This document shows positions 43,856-51,467 of a stretch of DNA of 64,000 nt, piece by piece. The notes below the pieces were generated by a model. The model ran no database searches. It saw only the letters and a program-made list of their open reading frames with translations, and was not told the origin of the DNA. The stretch is from Clostridiaceae bacterium (GTDB taxonomy: Bacteria; Bacillota; Clostridia; DSM-8532): NCBI GenBank assembly GCA_012521705.1, contig JAAYLX010000057.1, positions 48,845-112,844 on the forward strand. The letters run 5' to 3'. Both the position numbers and the translations under genes were made by a program. How positions within the stretch are numbered: position 1 is the first letter of the stretch; every line of letters starts with the position of its first letter.

Positions 43856-45595
43856 ATGCTGAAGCTTGCAAGGTTTTTGAAAGGTTATATTAAGGAAAGT
43901 ATCATTGGACCGCTTTTTAAATTTCTTGAGGCCTGTTTCGAATTGATTGTCCCTTTAGTAATGGCCAACATCATTGATATAGGCATAAAAAACAATGACA
44001 CGTCTTTTATTCTCAAAATGGGCGGATTAATGATATTTCTGGGCGTTCTGGGTCTGGTGTGTTCTCTGACAGCCCAGTATTTTGCCGCAAAAGCAGCTTT
44101 GGGATTTGGTACTGCCCTTCGAAACGAATTGTTCTCCCACATAAATACTCTGTCATTTTCAGAGCTTGATAAAATAGGTACATCGACGCTGATAACAAGG
44201 ATTACAAGTGATATCAACCAGGCCCAGACAGGAGTTAATCTGGTTCTGAGGCTTTTTTTGCGGTCGCCCTTCATTGTTGCGGGCGCAATAATTATGTCCT
44301 TTCTTATAAACGCCAGACTGGCAATATTCTTTCTGATTGTGACATTACTGATATCTTTGGTGATTTACTTTATAATGTCAAAATCCATTCCTCTTTATAA
44401 AAAAGCTCAAAATAAGCTTGACCGGGTATCCCTTGTTACCAGGGAAAACCTTACCGGAGTGAGAGTCATCCGTGCCTTTTCAAAACAGGAAGATGAAATG
44501 AAGGATTTTGAACAATCCCACGATGATCTGACAAATACACAGCTTTTGGTTGGCAGAATATCAGCTCTTTTAAACCCGGTGACATATATTATTTTAAACG
44601 CCGGAATAATTGCTGTCATATGGTACGGGGGTTTTGAGGTATATGACGGAATTATTACCCAGGGAGAGGTAATTGCGCTTATTAACTACATGTCCCAGAT
44701 CCTTCTGGCACTTATTGCTTTTTCAAACCTGATAATCTCATTTACAAGGGCATCTGCTTCAGCTGTCAGAATAAACGAAGTATTTGCGGTTAAATCTTCA
44801 ATGAATGAAGCAAGTTCGAAAGTGAATGAATATGCAGAAGCAAATTCCCCGAAAGTTGAATTCAGAGATGTGTCTTTTTCATATAACCAATCCGAGGAGG
44901 AAGCCCTGTCGGGTATTTCTTTCAGGGTTGAAAGCGGTGAAACAGTTGGTATTATAGGTGGTACCGGTTCAGGTAAATCCACCCTTGTAAATCTGATACC
45001 CCGTTTCTATGACGTGACCTACGGAGAAATTCTCATTGACGGGAAGAATGTAAAAGATTACGCATTTTCCGAGCTCAGGAAGAAAATTGCTGTGGTACCC
45101 CAAAAAGCAGTTCTTTTCAGGGGAACCATAAGGCAGAACATGCAATGGGGCAAAGAAGACGCAACCGACGAGGAGATATACAGGGCTCTTGAAATAGCCC
45201 AGGCCAGGGATTTCGTTGATGAAAAACCAGATGGTCTTGACTTCGAAATTCTCCAGGGAGGGAAAAACCTTTCAGGAGGACAGAGACAAAGACTTACCAT
45301 TGCAAGGGCTCTTGTGGCAGAGCCACAGATTCTGATACTGGATGACAGTTCCTCCGCCCTCGACTTTGCCACTGATGCAAGGTTGAGAAAAGCTCTCTCC
45401 ACCCGCACACGGAACATGACGGTTTTTATAGTATCCCAAAGGGCGTCAGCTATCAAAAATGCAGATAAAATCATCGTGCTTGATAATGGAAGAATGGTTG
45501 GGATGGGGAAACATGACGAGCTTCTTGAATCCTGCGGGGTTTACAAAGAAATCTGCCTGTCTCAGCTCTCGGAAGACGAGGTGAACAGAAGATGA
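43856..45595 (+). CDS. ABC exporter half-transporter with degenerate ATP site
   Basis: The 579-residue product is a type IV ABC half-exporter: six TM helices (about 15-300) and a nucleotide-binding domain with Walker A GGTGSGKST and signature LSGGQRQR. The Walker B region reads LILDDSSSALD, with Asp where the catalytic Glu is expected, and the switch His is Gln (IVSQRAS). These changes mark the non-catalytic subunit of heterodimeric exporters such as BmrC/TM287 types. GGGGAG at 43842-43847 favours the ATG at 43856. It overlaps the partner gene by four bases. Confidence 0.9.
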   Translation: MLKLARFLKGYIKESIIGPLFKFLEACFELIVPLVMANIIDIGIKNNDTSFILKMGGLMIFLGVLGLVCSLTAQYFAAKAALGFGTALRNELFSHINTLSFSELDKIGTSTLITRITSDINQAQTGVNLVLRLFLRSPFIVAGAIIMSFLINARLAIFFLIVTLLISLVIYFIMSKSIPLYKKAQNKLDRVSLVTRENLTGVRVIRAFSKQEDEMKDFEQSHDDLTNTQLLVGRISALLNPVTYIILNAGIIAVIWYGGFEVYDGIITQGEVIALINYMSQILLALIAFSNLIISFTRASASAVRINEVFAVKSSMNEASSKVNEYAEANSPKVEFRDVSFSYNQSEEEALSGISFRVESGETVGIIGGTGSGKSTLVNLIPRFYDVTYGEILIDGKNVKDYAFSELRKKIAVVPQKAVLFRGTIRQNMQWGKEDATDEEIYRALEIAQARDFVDEKPDGLDFEILQGGKNLSGGQRQRLTIARALVAEPQILILDDSSSALDFATDARLRKALSTRTRNMTVFIVSQRASAIKNADKIIVLDNGRMVGMGKHDELLESCGVYKEICLSQLSEDEVNRR

Positions 45596-47334
45596 AAATG
45601 GTTAATGGCGGAGTACTCAAACGAATCTTAAAGTATACAAAGCCATATATAATATATCTGATTCTGGCGCTTGTTATGGCAATTATTAATGTCTCGACCA
45701 CTCTTTACACCCCTATACTCATTGGAGTTAGCGTGGACCGAATTCTGGGAAAAGGAAATGTTGATTTTCAGGGGCTTTTGCCCATTCTTACAGGGTTAGG
45801 GGCATTAATTGTCACCACTGCAGTCTCTCAATGGCTTATGGGGCTTTGCACCAATAAAGTCTCCTTTCATACTGCCGAGGATATCCGGACAGATGCTTTT
45901 AAACGCTTGCAAACAGTGCCTCTGAAATTTATTGACTCCAACCGGCACGGAGATATTTTAAGCAGGGTTATTACCGATGTGGAGCAAATATCCGATGGAC
46001 TTCTTATGGGGTTTACCCAGCTTTTTGCCGGGGTAATCACAATCCTTGGAACAATCGGGTTCATGCTCACAATAGACTTTAAAATAACGGCCATTGTTGT
46101 TGTTCTTACACCCCTTTCGTTGTTTGTGGCAAGTTTTATCGCAAGGCGCACATATAACATGTTCAAACTCCAGTCAGAGACAAGAGGGGAACTTACCTCT
46201 CTGGTGGAGGAGATGATTTCCAACCAGAAGGTGGTAAAGGCCTTCGGATATGAAAAAGAATCCCAGAAAAAGTTTGAGGAGATCAATTCCCGTCTTCAGA
46301 AATATGGGCTTAAAGCTACGTTTTTCTCTTCCATTACAAATCCTGCTACGAGATTTGTAAACGGAGTAGTTTATACATCTGTGGGAATAACTGGCGCCTT
46401 TCTGGCTATAAACGGCAATATTTCAGTTGGACAGCTTTCAGCCTTTTTAAGTTACGCAAACCAGTATACAAAACCCTTCAACGAAATATCGGGAGTGGTC
46501 ACAGAACTTCAGAGCGCATTTGCATCCGCAAAAAGAGTATTTGACATAATTGACCAGGAACCCCAAACTCCCGATGCTCCCAATGCCATTGAGATAGAAG
46601 ATGCTGACGGAAGGGTAAGCTTCAAAGATGTTTATTTTTCATACCGTCCTGGTTTAAAGCTCATTGAGAATCTGAACCTTTCGGTAAAACCGGGACAGAG
46701 GATTGCTATTGTGGGTCCGACAGGAAGCGGGAAAACAACAATTATAAACCTTTTGATGAGATTCTATGATGTGGATTCCGGAGAGATTTCAGTCAGCGGT
46801 TATCCAATTAAAGAAATAAAAAGAGACAATTTGCGCTCCTTGTTCGGTATGGTTCTTCAGGATACATGGCTGAAAACAGGTACCATCCGTGAAAATATTG
46901 CTTACGGCAGACCCGATGCATCTTTTGATGAAATAGTTGAAGCTGCAAAGGCCGCCCATGCCCATGGTTTTATTAAGCGACTTCCCCAAGGATATGAAAC
47001 CAGAGTATCAGAGGAGGGGGAGAATATCTCACAGGGAGAAAAGCAGTTACTCTCCATCGCAAGGGTAATGCTGACTCTACCCCCAATGCTGATTCTTGAC
47101 GAGGCCACATCATCAATAGACACAAGAACTGAAATAAAAATCCAGAGAGCCTTTGCAAAAATGATGGAGGGCCGTACAAGCTTTATTGTAGCTCACAGGC
47201 TTTCCACCATCAGGGAAGCTGACTTGATTTTAGTTATGAACAAAGGAAAAATCATCGAGCAGGGAACTCATGAAGAGCTATTGGAAAAAGGCGGGTTCTA
47301 TGCCGATTTGTACAACAGCCAGTTTGAGATATAA
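45592..47334 (+). CDS. ABC exporter half-transporter, catalytic subunit
   Basis: The 580-residue partner has six TM helices and a complete nucleotide-binding domain: Walker A GPTGSGKTT, Q-loop MVLQDTWL, Walker B LILDEATSSID with the catalytic Glu, and switch His in VAHRLS. The signature is the variant ISQGEKQL. Together with the upstream protein it should form a heterodimer exporting drugs, lipids or peptides; the substrate is unknown. Translation is coupled to the upstream gene through ATGA. Confidence 0.92.
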   Translation: MKMVNGGVLKRILKYTKPYIIYLILALVMAIINVSTTLYTPILIGVSVDRILGKGNVDFQGLLPILTGLGALIVTTAVSQWLMGLCTNKVSFHTAEDIRTDAFKRLQTVPLKFIDSNRHGDILSRVITDVEQISDGLLMGFTQLFAGVITILGTIGFMLTIDFKITAIVVVLTPLSLFVASFIARRTYNMFKLQSETRGELTSLVEEMISNQKVVKAFGYEKESQKKFEEINSRLQKYGLKATFFSSITNPATRFVNGVVYTSVGITGAFLAINGNISVGQLSAFLSYANQYTKPFNEISGVVTELQSAFASAKRVFDIIDQEPQTPDAPNAIEIEDADGRVSFKDVYFSYRPGLKLIENLNLSVKPGQRIAIVGPTGSGKTTIINLLMRFYDVDSGEISVSGYPIKEIKRDNLRSLFGMVLQDTWLKTGTIRENIAYGRPDASFDEIVEAAKAAHAHGFIKRLPQGYETRVSEEGENISQGEKQLLSIARVMLTLPPMLILDEATSSIDTRTEIKIQRAFAKMMEGRTSFIVAHRLSTIREADLILVMNKGKIIEQGTHEELLEKGGFYADLYNSQFEI

Positions 47335-47455
47335 AGATGAATTCGCCAGATTCTGTCATTGTATTTTGATAAAAATATGTTATCATGTCTACTTGGTGAA
47401 ATTTCTTCTGTCGGAAACACTCTTTGAGCACGCATAATTTAGAAAGGACTAATCT

Positions 47456-48262
47456 ATGACCGGAAATTCAGGACCTAAAGCTTTGACATCGTACATACTT
47501 AATCTTAGTAAACATAAGGCCAGTAAACGATTCCTTATACTTTTGGCGCAAGGATTTCTCGCAGGTATGTATATTGCCGTAGGCGCGTTAGGAAGTCTAA
47601 AAGTTGCGGCGAGCGTAACCGCTCCCGGCATTGGTAATTTCCTGGGCGCATTGGTTTTCCCCGTAGGGATTATTGCCATAGTATTTATGCAAGCAGAGCT
47701 GTTTACAAGCGATTGCCTGGTTATGACCGCAGTTTTTGCAGGCAGGACAAAAATACATAAGATTGTTAGAATTCTATTGATAATTTTCCTTTCAAATTTG
47801 CTCGGAGCAATTTTTATTGCTTTTTTGACGCAAGCCTCCGGAATTTTTGACGGCGCGGCAACGAAACTCATTATTGACAAAGCGCTTCATAAAGTGAATA
47901 TGCCATTTTACCGTCTGTTTACAAGCTCGGTTCTGTGCAATATCATTGTCTGCACGGGTGTATGCCTGTCTTACAGTTGTAAAGAAGAAATCGCTAAAAT
48001 AGCCGTCCTTTGGCTCGCAATTGTGGTATTCATTCTCACCGGGACGGAGCATGTTGTTGCCAATATGTATTACTTGTTTGCCGCCCTGTTTTCAGGCGCA
48101 GAACTTACAGCCAAAGATATTATTTATAACCTGGCCGTATCAGGAGCCGGAAATTTCATTGGTGGCGGAATAATTGTGTCGGGGATTAATTACCTTTTGG
48201 CTTTCAGAGACATTGAAAACAGCCGGCATAATTCAGAAAATATGCACATCAAGAGCTTATAG
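47456..48262 (+). CDS. Formate/nitrite transporter (FNT) family channel
   Basis: The 268-residue protein has six hydrophobic helices and FNT landmarks: QGFLAGMYIAVGALGSL, MQAELFTSDCLVM and the TGTEHVVANMYYLFAAL segment that carries the conserved pore His. FNT pentamers pass formate, nitrite, hydrosulfide or lactate; in a fermenter formate is a reasonable guess. GAAAGGAC lies upstream. Its stop codon lies inside a hairpin shared with the convergent hemerythrin gene. Confidence 0.88.
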   Translation: MTGNSGPKALTSYILNLSKHKASKRFLILLAQGFLAGMYIAVGALGSLKVAASVTAPGIGNFLGALVFPVGIIAIVFMQAELFTSDCLVMTAVFAGRTKIHKIVRILLIIFLSNLLGAIFIAFLTQASGIFDGAATKLIIDKALHKVNMPFYRLFTSSVLCNIIVCTGVCLSYSCKEEIAKIAVLWLAIVVFILTGTEHVVANMYYLFAALFSGAELTAKDIIYNLAVSGAGNFIGGGIIVSGINYLLAFRDIENSRHNSENMHIKSL

Positions 48263-48277
48263 TAATTATAAGCTCTT
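48251..48277 (+). terminator. Symmetric hairpin shared by two convergent stop codons
   Basis: AAGAGCTTATA (48251-48261) pairs with TATAAGCTCTT (48267-48277). Both genes end inside it and both encode a final Lys-Ser-Leu. Without T-tracts its role as terminator is uncertain. Confidence 0.6.
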
Positions 48278-48667
48278 GACATAAACACCGATTTGCTTAT
48301 CCATTTTTATGATATGATTGGTCAGCCAATTGATAATCATTTTGTTCGCGTTGATAATTACAGAGATTTTTCCGCCCGATTCCTCGAACTCCTTCTTTAA
48401 TTTTGTAAGCTCTTCAACGAAATTTTTATGGGCCGTTTTTTGCTTTTCAATATCAGGGTATTTGATTTGAGCCATATACTGCTCTTCATCCCTGAAATGC
48501 TGCTGGGTGTATTCTTCAAGAAAATCAAACATTTCGGCAATTACCTCTTTTGATTTTCCTTGTTTTCCGGCTTCAAAAAGATTGCTGGCCTTCTCAAACC
48601 ATACTATGTGCTGGGAATCTATTTTTTCAACACCTACTGATAAATCGGAAGTCCATTTGATAGCCAT
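48266..48667 (-). CDS. Bacteriohemerythrin
   Basis: The 133-residue product begins AIKWTSDLSVGVEKIDSQHIVWFE, the usual bacteriohemerythrin start with the first iron ligand His. It contains QQHFRDEEQYMAQIKYPD, AHKNFVEEL and WLTNHIIKMDKQ, giving the His/Glu/Asp set for a di-iron site. It binds oxygen reversibly and in anaerobes may scavenge or sense it. AAAGGAG fixes the start at 48667. Confidence 0.92.
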   Translation of the reverse strand: MAIKWTSDLSVGVEKIDSQHIVWFEKASNLFEAGKQGKSKEVIAEMFDFLEEYTQQHFRDEEQYMAQIKYPDIEKQKTAHKNFVEELTKLKKEFEESGGKISVIINANKMIINWLTNHIIKMDKQIGVYVKSL

Positions 48668-48685
48668 TTGACATGCTCCTTTCAA

Positions 48686-49079
48686 CTAAGAAATGAAAAA
48701 CTTGTATTATATATCGGAAAAATCAGCAAATCAATTTATATTAGTCAATTTAGCAAGGATTAGATTATAATAATTTAGCTTTTAGAAGGAAAATACTTAG
48801 AAAACTATGCTTTAAAACAGATACAGAAGTCTTTGTTAATAATTAGGCAAAATATTAAAAAATTTTTAACTCAATGCAAAAAAATTATTCATAGTTATTA
48901 TTGAAATAAAATTCAATAATTATTATAATTATTGATAGAAAATATAAAAATATAAAAAATGATATAATATTCCAAGAAACGTAATCATTTTATGCCCAAT
49001 TACAGAATAACAGGGAGGTATTCTCGTCCGTTATTGAATTTAATTTGATTTTAAATTGTTAACAAATAATAAAGAATTG
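48686..49079 (+). other. A+T-rich gap upstream of the riboswitch
   Basis: Very A+T-rich sequence with no supported gene. It should contain the promoter for the riboswitch-HD-GYP transcript, but no single promoter is convincing. Confidence 0.5.
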
Positions 49080-49165
49080 AAAAAAGGCAAATCCGTTGAA
49101 AAGCGGAGACGCAAAGCCGCAAGTCTAAAACAAGAAATTGTCATGATGGTTGGGCTGCCATTTCT
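49080..49165 (+). ncRNA. Cyclic di-GMP-I (GEMM-I) riboswitch
   Basis: The conserved core is present in order: GGCAAA (from 49086), a P2 hairpin CCG...GAAA...CGG with GNRA-type loop, GACGCAAAGCCGC (from 49108), TCTAA, then ATGATGGTTGGGCTGCC closing the P1 stem. It precedes a terminator (49301) and a c-di-GMP phosphodiesterase gene (49491), so ligand binding probably decides whether that gene is transcribed. Confidence 0.92.
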
Positions 49166-49300
49166 GAAGTGTTAAAGGGTAATGTTCTTAGAAAAATAAG
49201 AGATTCATATAAAACAAGGTTTATTAATCTTATTTCCTTTCTGTATCTACGTCTGCTGTAAATACAGAAAATTGAATTTTATCCATGTATCACAAACACC

Positions 49301-49329
49301 ACAGGCAGTTCAAACTGCCTGTTTTTTGT
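49301..49329 (+). terminator. Terminator in the riboswitch expression platform
   Basis: ACAGGCAG (49301-49308) pairs with CTGCCTGT (49315-49322), followed by TTTTTTG. It lies between the aptamer and the HD-GYP gene. Confidence 0.88.
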
Positions 49330-49490
49330 TTCCTCAGAACATGTCTCTGCTTCCAGCTTCAAACAAATATATCTACGCCGCGCGAAAATAAGCACGGTGT
49401 AAATGATCTTTTTCAACTGATTGCCAGAAAACAGCAAGATTAGATTCATATTATATAAAAATATAAAAAGTATAGATTAGGGGGATATAT

Positions 49491-50396
49491 ATGTCACTTT
49501 ATATTACGAAAGAAGATATCTACACGGAAAATGGAATATTGTTAATAAGCAAAGGTCAAAAAGTAAGCGGTGAGGTTATACAAAAGATAAGGAGATTTAC
49601 GGGTGTTTTTAAAATAAGTCCTGATAGTTTTGAGATATGGAATGGCGCTAATTCTAAGAGAGAAATGTTTTGCCATAATGAATCCGGTAATGGAATCAGT
49701 AATGAAGTTAAATTAAATAACATATGCAATAGTCCTGAAGAATCTTGCAAATGTGATGAGGTAATCCAGTCCTTCGGACAAAGAAAGGGCATTCGTAATG
49801 AACGTATTCTGGAAAAGCCCAATAAGCTGTTAAGCAGTATTATTTTTGAATCCAAGAATGAACCCTGGTGGATATACATAAATGCTTTGGCTAACCGTCT
49901 CAGCTGGTTATATACACATTCCATTGACGTTGCTATGATGTCGCTGATTATTGCTGTTGAATTAGGTTAAGGGGAGAAACAACTGTATAATCTGGGTTTG
50001 GGCGCATTAATGCATGATGTAGGTAAACTATTGCTCCCCAAGGAAATCATTGAAAAGCAGGAACCCCTGTCAATCACAGAAGAGATCCTTATACAACAGC
50101 ATTGTGAACTGGGCGTGAGTTCCCTTGTATCTTTTAACCTTCCTCATGAATGCACCAATATTGTCATGCAGCATCATGAGAGGCTTGACGGAAGCGGGTA
50201 TCCAAAAGGACTGAAAGATAATGAGATAAGCCTTGACAGCAGAATTGTAATGATTGCGGATGCAATTGATACGATCTCAGCAGGCCGTCCCTCAAGGCCG
50301 GATGTATATGGGCTGGATGAGGCAATAAGAATTATTAAAAGTGAAGAAGGATTCTCCATTGTGCTTCTGGCCATGCTGGAGAAAATACTGCATTAA
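49491..50396 (+). pseudogene. HD-GYP c-di-GMP phosphodiesterase gene interrupted by one in-frame TAA
   Basis: From the ATG at 49491 the frame encodes a non-catalytic N-terminus and the start of the HD domain (WLYTHSIDVAMMSLIIAVELG), then TAA at 49968-49970. The same frame continues without other stops to 50396: GEKQLYNLGLGALMHDVGK, QHCELG, MQHHERLDGSGYPKG and RIVMIADAIDTI, the full HD-GYP signature. Joined it would be a 301-codon phosphodiesterase. A nonsense mutation, readthrough or a sequencing error are the options. No ribosome site suits restarting at the ATG at 50010 or the TTG near 49998. Confidence 0.8.
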
Positions 50397-50567
50397 CTAT
50401 CCTTTATAATCCATATCAGATTCAGGACTGAATCAGACTTTCATTTAATGAGGGTATTGTCCACTAATGTCGAAATTTTAACATCTTAGAGCTTGACTTC
50501 CTTTGTTTCCACTATTGGTATTCTTCCGAACATGCAAATTAATACAACAAAGAATTAGCAAACAATA

Positions 50568-50596
50568 TTGACTTTTCTGCTCATGATTGTTAAAAT
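50568..50596 (+). promoter_or_regulatory. Promoter of the GntR gene
   Basis: TTGACT (50568-50573), a 17-bp spacer and TAAAAT (50591-50596) form a near-consensus sigma-A promoter. Confidence 0.7.
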
Positions 50597-50606
50597 AATA
50601 ACTAAG

Positions 50607-50619
50607 CTGGTCGGACCAG
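50607..50619 (+). promoter_or_regulatory. FadR/GntR-type operator
   Basis: CTGGTC-G-GACCAG is a perfect 13-bp palindrome starting about 10 bp after the -10 box. It has the TGGTCnGACCA core used by FadR-subfamily GntR proteins. Autoregulation is implied. Confidence 0.75.
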
Positions 50620-50672
50620 TAAACCCTTCAATAAACATCTTTTTGCCAGGGACAAAATCAAAGGAGTGTCTT

Positions 50673-51389
50673 ATGCAGCAAACAAACAGGGCTCCTGTGA
50701 TTACTAATAAAGATTTTTTCATTCGTAAAATTACAAGGGAAATTCTATCGGGAAAATGGAATCCTGGTGACAAGCTGCCCTCAGAGCGTGAGTTCGCGTC
50801 AGAACTGGGAATGGGGAAGACAGTCGTTCATTCAGCTTTTGAAAAGCTCGCTTCCATGGGACTGGTAGATATTAAACCCCAATCAGGCATCTATGTGGCC
50901 GACTATATGAAAACCGGAAATATTGAAACTCTTAACGCCATAGTCCAGCTAAATGGAAATGAATTAAGCAAAGAAGTTACGACAGGTATTCTTGACCTGC
51001 GTCTTGCCATAGAAGGAATGGCATTCCGTGCCCTTGCCCAATGCAGAAGCGAAGAGGATATTGCGTATTTGCGTTCTGTGACTGAAGATATTCGAAAATG
51101 TTCCCGCGGTATTGGGTTGGAAGAGTTAGCCGAACGCTTTTTTGTCTGGCACCGGGAGATTTGTATTTTGAGCGGAAAGAATATCCTGACTCTTTTTATG
51201 AACACCACCCACGATGTGTCCATTGCCTTCTGGGTCAATTACCTCAGAATGTACGGCACTTCCTTTGCGATAGACAGGCTGGAGAGGTTTATTGATTTAA
51301 TTGAGGCCCGTGATGGCGGAGGGGCCTACAATCTTTTGGCTGAAGGTATTGAAGACTATCTTGAACGTCTTGAAGAGCAAACATTATAA
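50673..51389 (+). CDS. GntR-family (FadR-like) transcriptional regulator
   Basis: The 238-residue product has an N-terminal winged helix (ITREILSGKWNPGDKLPSEREFASELGMGKTVVHSAFEKLASMGLV, residues about 13-60) and a helical FCD-type ligand domain (GILDLRLAIEGMAFRALAQCRSEEDI). AAAGGAG (50660-50665) sets the start at 50673. It carries a matching palindromic operator in its own leader. The iron-sulfur flavoprotein operon starts 79 bp downstream and is its most likely regulatory partner. Confidence 0.88.
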   Translation: MQQTNRAPVITNKDFFIRKITREILSGKWNPGDKLPSEREFASELGMGKTVVHSAFEKLASMGLVDIKPQSGIYVADYMKTGNIETLNAIVQLNGNELSKEVTTGILDLRLAIEGMAFRALAQCRSEEDIAYLRSVTEDIRKCSRGIGLEELAERFFVWHREICILSGKNILTLFMNTTHDVSIAFWVNYLRMYGTSFAIDRLERFIDLIEARDGGGAYNLLAEGIEDYLERLEEQTL

Positions 51390-51467
51390 ATAGCTTCCTG
51401 ATAATTGTTGCCATAATAAAATTGAGGCGCAAAACGCGTCCATAATAATAAAAAGGAGAGTATCCAT

